DNA of 64,000 nt from Siphonodentalium dalli (taxonomy: Eukaryota; Mollusca; Scaphopoda; Gadilida; Siphonodentaliidae), in contig CP136062.1 of assembly GCA_032622095.1 (NCBI GenBank), positions 199,897,887-199,961,886 of the forward strand, written 5' to 3'. Below the pieces are notes generated by a model that made no database searches, was not told where the DNA came from, and saw only the letters and a list, made by a program, of their open reading frames with translations. Position numbers and translations under genes: made by a program. Positions 54,365 through 64,000 of this stretch are shown here, in pieces (within the stretch, counting starts at the first letter, position 1; each line of letters starts with the position of its first letter).

Positions 54365-55285
54365 AATCTCTACTATTACCTTATACTAGTGTTTATGTGC
54401 ACCTATCAGCTTATGGTGGGTTACTGTAGCTGTCCACGGCATCGATGCATTGAAATTTAGCAGTGTGGAATTTGACCACCTATACTGACTTAGCAAACTC
54501 TCATCACGCACTGGTCTGGGAACTCTAATACATGAATATGGCAGACAAATACCTATTTACGTAGGGTTTTATGTGGTTAAGGTCTTAAGGACCAAAATTA
54601 GTGAAATTTGGGGGTGGTCTAATAAAAATTGGGTGTAAACAAATATTGTTTGCAGGTTTCATCAATGCGCCTTCCTCAATGATATGTTACAACCTTTCAC
54701 AGGTCATACCATTCCCTCACAATCAGCACAGCTGTAAAAAAGTTACTTTATTGTGCCATTTTGTTAAACTATGAATAGCGATGTATACCGAATAGGGGCT
54801 CATTAAATTTTGAAATTTGATTCCCTTAATCCACTTAGCACTCACATTACAAATAACATGTGTTTATAATAAGAGCGGAACTGAAAACCCCGTAAATATA
54901 TGCCTTAGTTGACTATATAACATGCATGGGGAAGGGGCCATTTTGGAACGCGGTCGGAGCTTTCAATATTTCGAGATACACGTAACAGATTAGAAGCCTC
55001 TCTTGTTTGACCGACCGCAATATCCATCGAACAAAAGGTGTCATTCACACGTTTGTTGTCCCCCCCCCCCTCCAACCTTCTGCATGCTGTGCGAAGGAGG
55101 CCAGTCTTACTTATCTTCGTGATTAAGGAGCGATAACTGTAGTACGAAAGCACTTTGGATCATATTTTATTGCCAATACATGTAAAAGTATATGACAGAC
55201 AGGGATTGGGGTACAAGTGCTAACCACTTAGATATGCCCCGTTCCTCAAACACTTTAACACTGATTTATCCTGATATACACAGAT
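54365..55285. other. No gene seen; C run about 55061-55070
   Basis: Nothing structured beyond the short homopolymer. Confidence 0.5.
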
Positions 55286-55535
55286 ATACACTGCAAAAAA
55301 GGAAAATCTTATTTTGAGAAAAATAAATTTAAAATAAGAAATATTTTCTGGAGAGTGACAAACATAAATATTTCTTGATGATTTTTTGACAGTTTTTCTT
55401 AGTCAAGAAAAACGATTTCTTAGTTAAAAGAAAAACAATAGTTAGTGAAGAAAACAATAAGAAGACCATTTTCTTATTTAAGAAAACATTTCTTTAGTAA
55501 GATTTTTAATTCTCAAAACAAGCATTTACTGTATG
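55286..55535. repeat. A/T-rich imperfect palindrome starting CACTGCAAAAAA
   Basis: 'cactgcaaaaaaggaaaatc' and 'ttattttgagaaaa' on the left are loosely mirrored by 'gatttttaattctcaaaaca' on the right, with alternating 'aagaaaa' and 'ttttctta' words between. It looks like a decayed palindromic MITE, but the low complexity makes this weak. Confidence 0.45.
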
Positions 55536-56435
55536 CCCAACATAAATTGAAACCATAGCGATTACAAAGAGGTCAATAACGAAAAGACACCAGCCAGGAC
55601 CACTTTCTGGGGCGAAATATAGGGCTCACCCGGAAAAAAATCTTAACAAGCTAAATTAATATCGTTGGAAAGAGGAGATCTTTGTGTTTACATAACCAAA
55701 ATCCGCTAAAATCTGCTATGGGGGAAATTTTCTACAGCGCCCTGAATAGGGGGTGCATGGGGACTGAGTTTTTAGTATCGTTTTGTTTGAAAATATCTTA
55801 CCAATACCACCCACATAATTGTGCTAAATATCAGGTGATCAGAGTTTAAAGCTGTTATTTCAGCGTTGAACATTCACGAAATGTTGCTATTTGTGGTTTT
55901 GTGTACATCAAATATATATAACATTAGGGAGACGGGTTAAACGCGGTGATGCGGTTGCAGAAATCGTATTAGTTTTTCGCGCATATGTGGCTTTGATGAA
56001 TATATAACCAAATATAATTTCCAGGTATAAACATAGTCTCCGCCACAGAATATGTAAACAATATTGGTCAAGCTTATAATTTATTGAAGGTAGTCTATGG
56101 TAAATTGCGATCATTATATACCACCATGCCTTATTGTGATAAAAGCGAAATATTCGCGTTTCATCACCTGATCGGAGGCAACTATGACTACTATTTTGAG
56201 ACATGGACAATAAGATCTTCACATTTAGGGTTCGGTACTTCCGGTGTCGGCGTAAACATGCGTTCTTAAAATTTCTTAAATTTACAACCTCATTTCACGG
56301 GATTTTGCTAACTTTTAACAACCATTATGAATCGGGAATGGAACAATAGTTCGACTATATTGTGAACTTACTATGTCGAATAATTAAAAGTATAAACATT
56401 TCAAAACAGATGAACTGAAGCAATATTTTCAACGT
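55536..56435. other. Possible 5' region of the LINE at 56436; otherwise unassigned
   Basis: The 400 bp before ORF1 ('ttcggtacttccggtgtcgg' and onward) may be the 5' UTR of the L1-type element, but no landmark fixes its start. Confidence 0.35.
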
Positions 56436-57293
56436 TTGCACGAAAATCGGAAAGACGAAAACGAAAACGAAACAAACAAACAACGCAACAGAATGTCTAA
56501 AACGAATAAGAACGCTCACAATAAAAGTGACACAGTGACCAAAAGTGATTTAGATGAATGGATGGCTTCTATGAAGTCAGTGATAGATTCAAATATGAAA
56601 GGTATTAACCAGGAATTGGCATCAGTGACTTCAAAAATGGAACTTATTATGTCACAGATGAAAGAAATAACCGACGAACAAAAAGACTTGGCTTCTGCAA
56701 TCGAATCAAATGAAACTCAAATTCAGGATATCGTGGATACCAACATTCCAGAATTAGAAAAGAGAGTGATGGCAAAGTTATGTGAAATCAGTGATCGTGG
56801 TATGCTAAGAGAGATACACGATAGGAAATACAATCTACTATTTTACGGAATAAAACAAGAAACTGCGCAAGAAGATTCTTATGCAGTTCTGTTTAAGTTC
56901 TTTATTAAAACTCTCGAAATGGAAAAAGAAACCGCTGATAAGATCGTGGACAGAATGATTAATGCACATCGATTACCCATTGAGCACAAACCAATGGTCG
57001 CGCAAGGAGTACAAGCATCACCTCCACCACACCCTATCATAGCATGTATGGCAACTGATAGAGACAAACAAGCAGTGATGAACCTTATAGACAAAATTCA
57101 AGGGAAAAGGATCTCTATCCGTACGGATTTACCACCAGAACTGAAACGGGAGCGCGCTCAATTGGCCAAGAAAGCCTACTCCCTTCGAATGAAAGACAAA
57201 AACTTAAAAACAAGAATCCGAGTAGAAGGAGTTAATGTGGTTCTTCAAACGAAAAATTCGGCAGGCAGATGGGTCACACTTCATGATAGTTAG
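56436..57293 (+). CDS. L1/Tx1-type LINE ORF1 protein
   Basis: 285 codons. The N-terminus is basic and polar (a second possible start is at residue 20, 'MSKTNKNAHNKSD'); residues about 38-110 are heptad-rich coiled coil ('SVIDSNMKGINQELASVTSK', 'DIVDTNIPELEKRV'). The RRM-like domain begins near 'RKYNLLFYGI', and the C-terminal domain contains 'RISIRTDLPPELKRERAQLA' and 'RIRVEGVNVVLQ'. This is the trimeric nucleic-acid chaperone architecture of L1 ORF1p (Transposase_22). It is intact as a frame, but no ORF2 follows before the assembly gap. Confidence 0.88.
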   Translation: MHENRKDENENETNKQRNRMSKTNKNAHNKSDTVTKSDLDEWMASMKSVIDSNMKGINQELASVTSKMELIMSQMKEITDEQKDLASAIESNETQIQDIVDTNIPELEKRVMAKLCEISDRGMLREIHDRKYNLLFYGIKQETAQEDSYAVLFKFFIKTLEMEKETADKIVDRMINAHRLPIEHKPMVAQGVQASPPPHPIIACMATDRDKQAVMNLIDKIQGKRISIRTDLPPELKRERAQLAKKAYSLRMKDKNLKTRIRVEGVNVVLQTKNSAGRWVTLHDS

Positions 57294-57716
57294 AGTGCCA
57301 TCATATTCCTTAGTGATTAACTAAATGTTGGAGGTTGTTTCCTTTTGGCAGGGATGTTGGTGTTGAGTGATGGGGGTGGTTGTCTGAGTCGGATGTGGAC
57401 GCTTTGAAGTAACTTTATTGCTTCAGTGTCTGATTTGGACAAGTATCCTTGTTGCTTGTTGTAAGCGGCCTCTTAACATATTTATGGCTTATTAAAAATG
57501 ATGAACTTTTTTTCTATGTCTGATTTAGATGAATAGACCTTATCATTGGATGCTCGCATTTCTGCATCGGGGAGTAGCCTCCAACATATTCAGTGTCTCA
57601 TTAAACAAATTATATTGTCATGTTGAAGTGATGAACTTTAATGTTTCTACATATATGTCTGATTTAGACAAATAATCTTATTATTTAATGGTAATATTTT
57701 TGCGAATGTTCAAGGA
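57294..57716. repeat. Post-ORF1 region with three copies of a 'gtctgatttrgacaa' phrase
   Basis: 'tgtctgatttggacaagtat', 'tgtctgatttagatgaatag' and 'tgtctgatttagacaaataa' occur at roughly 110-130 bp spacing, each followed by a related 'cttatt' or 'ccttatc' segment. No ORF2 start is recognisable. It could be the ORF1-ORF2 spacer or 3' UTR of the LINE. Confidence 0.55.
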
Positions 57717-57816
57717 NNNNNNNNNNNNNNNNNNNNNNNNNNNNNNNNNNNNNNNNNNNNNNNNNNNNNNNNNNNNNNNNNNNNNNNNNNNNNNNNNNNN
57801 NNNNNNNNNNNNNNNN
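57717..57816. other. Assembly gap, 100 N
   Basis: Exactly 100 N, the usual placeholder for a gap of unknown size. The real distance, and even the adjacency of the two sides, is not established by the sequence. Confidence 0.99.
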
Positions 57817-58137
57817 ATGGCCTCATCTGCTATGGGAGACATACATGTAGACTCAGATTGAAGGGGAAAATGGTGAATATTGTGATGTACATGTACACCC
57901 ATTGGGAACCTTGATTATGCAATGTGTTGTCTGTCAATTTGGGGATATTGAGAAACTAAACTAAAAAAAAAATTAGAATCTATGTGAAGAAGTTTCTATA
58001 GAAATTTGATATTAAAGAAACTTTCCAGAGAAGATGAGACCTAAGCAGAATGAGGTCCCCAGAGGGTGAATTTAGTGATGCTAGCCAGCTGTGCGGGATA
58101 GCATCACTAAATTCACCCTCTGGGGACCTCATTCTGC
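57817..58137. mobile_element. Partial copy of the palindrome-ended element of 63364-63856
   Basis: From the first base after the gap ('atggcctcatctgctatggg') to 'cctcattctgc', this matches 63486-63827 with about 10% differences. The first palindrome of the element is missing, lying in or beyond the gap. The second is at 58045-58137. Confidence 0.85.
58045..58137. repeat. 93-bp palindrome
   Basis: Arms 'gcagaatgaggtccccagag' and 'ggtgaatttagtgatgcta' are matched in inverse after a short centre 'gccagctgtgcgg'. Confidence 0.9.
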
Positions 58138-58671
58138 AAATGACAGACATGCTACAGTATAATCAGACTTGATGAGGTTTCTCTCATCACCCCATGTTGC
58201 TGCATCCCTGATATCCAAAATATTAGCATGACGCATGAGCATTCCAGCAGGTATGTTTATTATAGTGTCATGCCAATTGAGGATATTTCAGTTCACTAAT
58301 TATCAGGTTGAGTTGCAATAGAAAAATGAGGATAATTGTGTATTAGGGAGATGCCAGGCAGTAAACTCTTGGCAGTGCTTTCACACTGCACTATAACTTT
58401 CTTGTGGTGCTTGCACACTGTATTATTTACATAAACAATGTAGAATTTGTCTGCCTCCATTCTCATGTTGGTTGCTCTATCAAATCTGAAGCATCATCTC
58501 CAGGGGATTATAGATTTGGTCTATTATCTCTAACATGTTGCTGGGGTCTGTAGGAGGTTCGGGGCATATACATGTACAATGTGCATGTAGCCAAGGGTTC
58601 CATCTGTCTGTCTATCTGTCCATCCATCCGAACATACAGGTATCACCTTGTACATGTACTGTAACTCTGGC
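58138..58671. other. No feature seen
   Basis: Mixed sequence with 'tctgtctgtctatctgtcca' microsatellite-like words near 58600-58630. Confidence 0.45.
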
Positions 58672-59270
58672 GTTAATTATACCCCCACTTTCGAAGAAAA
58701 TGGGGGGTATACTGGATTGACTGCGTCCGTCCGTCACGCTTTCTCTGTCCGTTCGTCCGTCCATCCGTCCGTCCGACCTCATAACTCGAACAACTATGAA
58801 CCGATTTCAATAATTTTGTCCTTAGGACGGTCTCTCCGCATGATGCTAATTGCGGTTCGGTCCGACTTTTTTTTCTTCAAGTTACGCCTCTTTTTCGACT
58901 TATTATAACTTAGAAAATTCTTTCCGACTTAATATGAACCGATTTCAATAATTTTTGGTATACATGCTTCTCACAATAGCCTCTCTAGTTGATGCGGCTA
59001 GGGATTGGCTCAGACTGTTTTTCGTAATATTACACCTCATTTTCGACTTATTTTGACTTAGAAAATTCTGTCTGACTTAATAACTTTAACAAATATGAAC
59101 CGATTTGAATAATTTTTTCTGTACAAGCTTCTTGTGACACCATATCGATATTATTAGTCCGAATTTTTCTTTAAAGTTAAAAATCTATTTGGTTGAGTTT
59201 ACGGATAATGCGGGTTGAATTTGCCACGGTGGGGGTATGCTAGCACTCGAGTGCACACCTCTTGTTGTTG
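58672..59270. repeat. Dispersed repeat with GTCC microsatellite
   Basis: From 'taattatacccccactttcg' through 'gattgactgcgtccgtccgt' and three diverged internal blocks 'tatgaaccgatttcaataat' to 'ggtgggggtatgctagcact'. The opening 'taccccc...tggggggta' pair forms a short hairpin. The layout is familiar to me as a common dispersed repeat in mollusc-like genomes, but I cannot name it. Confidence 0.6.
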
Positions 59271-59339
59271 GAGTTTTTTGTCCTTTGGCATGGTGATAGC
59301 ACAGGCTGGATGAAAGGATACACACAATCTACAGGCGAA

Positions 59340-59570
59340 GGGGGGGGGGGGGGGTGTTTCTTTCGCATCCCCACAACTTTAGCCAAAATGTTCAATAGTT
59401 GAAAATTTCATTTCTGACACTACATTAGTTGGACATTTCAGACCAAAAGTACTGTTAAGTTGCATTTAAAATACACATACTGGTAATGTAAAAAAAATTA
59501 GTTTTTCGACCAAAAGTCAAATATTTTCCTACTTTTTGTCAAATTTCTGGTCTGAAACATGGGGTTGACG
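59340..59570. repeat. Dispersed poly-G / TTGGAA repeat, copy 5
   Basis: A G run (about 59341-59354), 'caatagttgaaaatttcatt', 'attagttggacatttcagac' and 'tttttcgaccaaaagtcaaa' follow the order of the copy at 24505. Confidence 0.65.
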
Positions 59571-61126
59571 TTGGGGGTGCATGTACATGTAAGCTGGAGA
59601 AGGTTGTTGGAGAGTTTAAGGTACCAGTTGGAAGATCCCGGTACATGTAACTCCATACAGGTATACCGGTACATGTAACGTGGGCTTCTCAAAAATTGTA
59701 TCCTCCAAAACTAAAATTTTACAGGAGACAAAACTATTTATCTCTGGAAAAATTTCTGAGAAAGACATGATTTTATGGTGTTATATCTGGTTATATGACA
59801 TTTTATTAGTAAAAAAGTCATGCAATACAAAAATTTAATTTGACAATTATACGGGTTCAATTAGTCTTTGTCACTCAAGATAATGAGGTCATGAGGAGTC
59901 TCAATCTGATCATGCCTCTTCAAAACGGACCAATATGAATAATCCTACATACATGTATACCAGGAAAGTAAAAAAAATAGGATATTTACATGTACAATGT
60001 TTGTCATTGAAATGAAATTCGCCGACGGTCAGCAGTATAACTACATGTACATTGTAACAGTGTATCAACAGACAAGCAACATAACCAGGGTTTCTTACCA
60101 CATTTACATGTATGTACCATAGTCATGGTGCCACAGCAGTCACAAAACCGTCAATGCTTAAGAAATTACTAAGGGATGTATACATGTAGTATACTAGTAT
60201 TTTTTTATGATAACACATGCATTGTTTACAGAGTTTTAATATGTTATACCGGTAACTGGTACTATGGAGAATAGAGGGGGTATGTGATTTCGTGTATTCT
60301 TACATGTACATGTACATGAGGGATATTCTGGACGAAACAAAATTTTGTTAACCTGAAATTTTATGCACTGAACAGAGATCCACCTGAATTGGCCTGAATC
60401 CTCAATCTGCATCCACATACATGTACCCTTAGCTAGCTGCCTGCCCAAAACCAACCCTCCCATGGTAGGAACTGACTTCCCTATTGCAAGAATGTGCCTT
60501 TAGAATTCCAAAATCATTTACTTTCACCTCTTATAACAACCATAGAGCTTGAAAATTGCCTGTTTAAATTGAGATGATATTCACAAGTATGTGTAAATTG
60601 TAAAGATAAAACATATAATAGGCAGACAATCCTAATGATAGCCCTTATGTAATTGAATACTTAAGCATCCTTTCAACAATGTTGAAACAGACTATAAGTA
60701 AGTGATCATCTCCAAGGAAGAGCATATGAATGACATTTTAATAGGATCAGGCATCCATAGCTATGACCACTGTTGGTATGCTAGGAATTTCTTAAGTGGG
60801 GTTCATTATAGTCTACTTCTAAAATATTGTTTCATTTCTTGTGGTAAGACGATTTATGCACTAGTTGCACTTGAAATGGTACAAACAACTACGGTACATT
60901 GTAAATCTGTAGAGTTATGCCTCTTGGCATTTAGAATAGAATCTGTAGTCAAGATGTATTTGCCTCTACATCCTCATGCAAATGGGAAAAGAATAAAGTA
61001 AATTTGAAGATTCTGGAGTACTGTATATCACTATTTGGTACCTGTACATAAATGTATCTCTCTTAATTTTTTTTTCTCAATTTTCCACAATTTCATTTAA
61101 ATACTAATTGTTGTCATTATACATGT
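59571..61126. other. No gene seen; dense acatgta / accggta words
   Basis: Many copies of 'tacatgtaca' occur, including the triple near 60300. The 99-codon plus frame at 60702-61001 has no recognisable family pattern and I do not call it. Confidence 0.5.
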
Positions 61127-61588
61127 AGGTCCACTTAATATTTGAATGTCCAGATCACATTATACACAACATACAGTGTATTCCATATTAATTATATACC
61201 GTACTATTTGTAAGAGGAACCATATACTTACTACCGTATGAAACTAGTAGATACCATACATGTACATGTATTCCAACAGAATATGGAACATCTGTGGCCC
61301 AGGACTGTCCACCAAGTGATAGAGATTCTCAGATTCACCCAAGACTTCCCCCTTATTTACCCCAGAATGCATCTTAATTCACAATTAAGAGATTGAGTTA
61401 GAATAACAAACTGGCAATACAGACAATATCTAAATTAATCACAGAACACACATCAGTACATTGACAAAAACAACATGTTCACAGTTTATTCGACTGAATA
61501 AGTTGATAAAACAATGTTTTGGAGCTTCCACTTTCAAATGGTATATAATATGTATGTTGTACTGTATATAATGTGAGTGGGCCTTTAA
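61127..61588. mobile_element. TTAA-type MITE (AGGCCCACTTAATTTTCGA family), copy 2
   Basis: Left end 'AGGTCCACTTAATATTTG' without TTAA; right end 'GAGTGGGCCT' plus TTAA. The internal match to 19111-19635 includes 'aagacttccccc', 'acaaaaacaacatgt' and 'ctttcaaatggtatata'. Its presence on this side of the gap links the two sides to one genome. Confidence 0.75.
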
Positions 61589-61589
61589 A

Positions 61590-61802
61590 TACAGTAATGC
61601 CCTAATTAATCGACTGCTTAACCACAGCAGAATTATGGGTAACTTTTCAGGATTTAGTCGGAAATATGGCTTGTTGCCATTCATCAGAAAGCTCTCGGGG
61701 AGAGCTTTCCGATGAATGGCAACAAGCCATATTTGCGACTAAATCCTGAAAAGTTACCCATAATTCTGCTGTAAGCAGTCGATTAATTAGGGCATTACTG
61801 TA
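61590..61802. mobile_element. Palindromic Tc1/mariner-type MITE, copy 2
   Basis: TA-CAGTAATGCCCTAATTAATCG and its inverse ending CAGT...TA form a 213-bp palindrome with arms of about 100 bp around 'gctctcggggagagc'. It abuts the TTAA element at 61127-61588. The terminal TA pair and CAGT are intact. Confidence 0.88.
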
Positions 61803-62288
61803 CATACTACTAGTATTCTTGTCATGAAGAGATTCTGACATGTTACCTGCCCATCACAGCTACTAGTATGCAAACTACTGGTATTCCAACGAGGAACAAC
61901 TTACTACAAAAAAGTTACCTGTATAATGGGTACTGGTACTAGTACCCGGTATGTACCGGTACATGTACTTGCGTAAGTTGAGTTTATGGCTTAAAAGAAA
62001 ATTCATAGAAATCTTTAAGATCAAACTACTGGGAATGTGATAAATAACAACCAATTTTCTTGTTGATCGTACAAATACTTTTTTGTCCCGTTCTTTTGGA
62101 GAGAACCTCCGTTTATATTGTTATTTACCCTAGGGGGAGTCGACCATGATCGGTAAATAAAATTGCATTTTAATTTCTATTGAATTCTATTCGGGTTTCA
62201 GGCCATTTGCTTTTCCTTTGGATTCTAGTACCGGTACATACCGGTAAATAACATATATGATAGGAGAAGTCTTATCTGAATGTGACTT
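61803..62288. other. No feature seen
   Basis: Contains clustered 'ggtactggtactagtacccg' type words near 61930-61965. No gene pattern. Confidence 0.45.
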
Positions 62289-62516
62289 ACAGTAATGGGT
62301 ACTGAAATGCCCTAATTAATCGACTCCATAACCACAGCATAATTATGGGTAATTTTTCAGGATTTAGTCGGAAATATGGCTTGTTGCCATTCATCGGAAA
62401 GCTCTCACTGAGAGCTTTCCGATGAATGACAACAAGCCATATTTCCGACTAAAATCCTGAAAAATTACCCATAATTCTGCTGTGGTTATTGAGTCGATTA
62501 ATTAGGTTTTACTGTA
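62289..62516. mobile_element. Palindromic Tc1/mariner-type MITE, copy 3
   Basis: Same palindrome as 3109-3322 and 61590-61802, with an extra 'gggtactgaa' segment close to the left end and small changes near the right end ('ttaggttttactgta'). Confidence 0.85.
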
Positions 62517-62876
62517 CCTTGTTGAATATTGAATTTCCAATCAATCTACATGTATATGTGTACATGAACAATGTACCGGTACAAGTATTTTATATTTATT
62601 CTATTGTTGTTTCTGTCGGTGGTTGCTGACTTTATGAGTCTTGTGGATCTCTCATGTGCATTCTTAATGCATAGACTTCTGTGCTAGTGAAGCTAATAAG
62701 TTATTTGCATAAATTTGATACTGTATCAAAATAGCCAGAAAACAGTGTCATTATTATAAACGAATTACATGTACTTGCATTGGGTGTTATTGGTGGAATC
62801 ATTGCAATAATTTTAAATACCCAATAAATTGTCTAGCACAAATATGAGGTTGAGGGAGGGGTGGGGGTAAATCAAA
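62517..62876. other. No feature seen
   Basis: AT-rich sequence with no gene or transposon ends recognised. Confidence 0.45.
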
Positions 62877-63310
62877 TAAAAATGGTAAGTGAATGGCCAT
62901 CTGTGATTAGCTTTAGATACCGGTAGTTACATGAATATCCTTTAAAAATTACTTAGTTCTCACTAAGTTAATGTCAAGTACCGGTACATTAACTTACATG
63001 TACATTGTAGTGTGAGTTATGTCCATACTTTAATTTGAATATGAAGCAGTAAGTGATTAGAGAATGGTCATTTAGACTTGCTTTAAAAATGAGGCTTCAT
63101 TGCTCTAAGCTACCATACGGGTAATTTCATTACAATATCAAGAAAAAAAGTTGTTAGTGAATGACCATTTATGATTTGCTTAAAAAATGTACACCCTTTT
63201 AAAAAAAAGACTTACTTCGCCCAAAGGTAATGTCAAGTACCAGTACCCATACTTAAATTTGAATATGAAGCAATAAGTGATTATTGAATGGCCATTTAGG
63301 ATTAACTGAG
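62877..63310. repeat. Degenerate tandem repeat, about four units
   Basis: 'gtaagtgaatggccatctgt', 'gtaagtgattagagaatggt', 'gttagtgaatgaccatttat' and 'ataagtgattattgaatggc' mark successive units, each followed by a 'ttaaaaat' block and a 'taatgtcaagtaccggtac'-like or similar block. Period about 100-130 bp, strongly diverged. Confidence 0.6.
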
Positions 63311-63363
63311 CGGTACAATTGACTAGTAAGTTCTATTGATAGGTAAACTGGATTTCTGCCACT

Positions 63364-63856
63364 CAAGTCTGAGTTTAGTGTGCCTGTCATTTTCAGAATG
63401 AGGTCCCCAGTGGGTGAATTTAATGATGCTATCCCGCATAGCGGGCTAGCATCTCCAAATTCACCCTCTGTGGACCTCATTCTGCATGGCCTCATAAGCT
63501 ATGGGAGACATATACCGGTAGACTAAGATTGAAGTTCCCAAATGGTGAATATTGTGATGTACATGTACACCCATTGGGAACCTCAATTATGCAATGTGTC
63601 GTCTGCCATTTTGGGGGATTTAGAGAAACTAAACTAAAAAAGAAATATAATCTACATGTACATGTACATGTATGTGAAGAAGTTTCTATAGAAATTTGAT
63701 AATAAAGAATCATTCTAGAGAAGATGAGGCCTAAGCAGAATGAGGTCCCCAGAGGGCGAATTTAGTGATGCTAGCTGGCTATACGGGACAGCGTCACTAA
63801 ATTCACCCTCTGGACACCTCATTCTGCAAATGACAGGCACACTAAACTCAGGTTTG
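63364..63856. mobile_element. Element with a long inverted end, each end carrying a palindrome
   Basis: 'ctgagtttagtgtgcctgtc' (left) and 'gacaggcacactaaactcag' (right) start inverted ends of about 120 bp. Palindromes lie at 63394-63485 and 63735-63827. Between them is a third, weaker hairpin ('gttcccaaatggtgaa' to 'cccattgggaac', about 63533-63580). A partial copy follows the assembly gap at 57817. No coding capacity; class unknown. Confidence 0.8.
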
Positions 63857-64000
63857 CTGCCACTCCATTGAGAGTAAGGAATGTATTCCCCACACTGTGC
63901 CTTTGTTGCTCTGGAATGCTAATAAGCTTTGTCTTTGCTGGTTTCTCTCATTGATATCCACTTAGCTGTGACTGTGGCTATAGAAAAGCTGCTTTTCCTG

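Noticed and set aside
60702-61001. 99-codon frame as a gene
   Set aside because: No recognisable domain, no splice or promoter context, and the length is within chance for AT-rich DNA with few stops in one frame.
57717-64000. Contamination by another species to the right of the gap
   Set aside because: Two transposon families (Tc1-like palindrome and AGGCCCAC MITE) and the poly-G repeat occur on both sides, so the same genome is likely; only the join itself is in question.

Overview
This looks like eukaryotic, intergenic-type DNA from an animal, most likely a marine invertebrate of the mollusc or wider lophotrochozoan kind. The support is indirect: AT-rich sequence, spliced-gene signals, several non-LTR retrotransposon remnants of animal type, very many short palindromic DNA-transposon derivatives, and (only in the last 6 kb) frequent 'tacatgta' and 'accggta' words that I associate with mollusc genomes. 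There is no bacterial, organellar or viral gene organisation, and I found no tRNA, rRNA or CRISPR array.

Only one host gene is well supported: a large terminal exon at 35865-37837 (+) encoding a secreted-type class C beta-lactamase/serine-hydrolase relative with a C-terminal repeat region. Its catalytic Ser/Lys, Tyr and His/Lys motifs are all replaced, so it is probably a pseudo-enzyme. Upstream exon(s) are not identifiable. Two further candidate first exons (2102-2161 and 47470-47552) are weak.

Layout. 1-3.1 kb: a shattered CR1/jockey-type LINE on the minus strand. 3.1-11 kb: a Tc1-like palindrome, several TTAA-flanked MITEs and a 30-bp minisatellite. 11-16.9 kb: a 984-bp inverted-repeat element, then a nearly complete but broken LINE (ORF1, endonuclease, RT; minus strand) beside a 25-bp minisatellite. 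18-21 kb: a cluster of TTAA-type MITEs carrying an almost invariant 69-bp palindrome. 21-27 kb: LINE 3' fragments and a Harbinger-like element. 28.8-35.5 kb: a 6.7-kb foldback structure with two near-identical 2,193-bp inverted arms built from tandem arrays, flanked by ACCGAA direct repeats. 35.5-37.9 kb: the beta-lactamase-like gene. 38-56 kb: more MITEs (one nested in another), a GC-rich multi-hairpin element, a hAT-like element, a ~150-bp satellite, and a second copy of a 1.3-kb repeat. 56.4-57.3 kb: an L1/Tx1-type ORF1. 57717-57816: a 100-N assembly gap. 57.8-64 kb: repeats again, but with a clearly different word composition.

The dominant theme is foldback DNA. At least seven terminal-repeat families insert at TTAA (or TTAT/ATAA) with 4-bp duplications, as piggyBac does. 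Three of them share an internal one- or two-hairpin core although their ends differ. No transposase gene is visible, so all must be mobilised in trans, if at all. Most long open frames in the window come from tandem arrays or transposon relics, not host genes.
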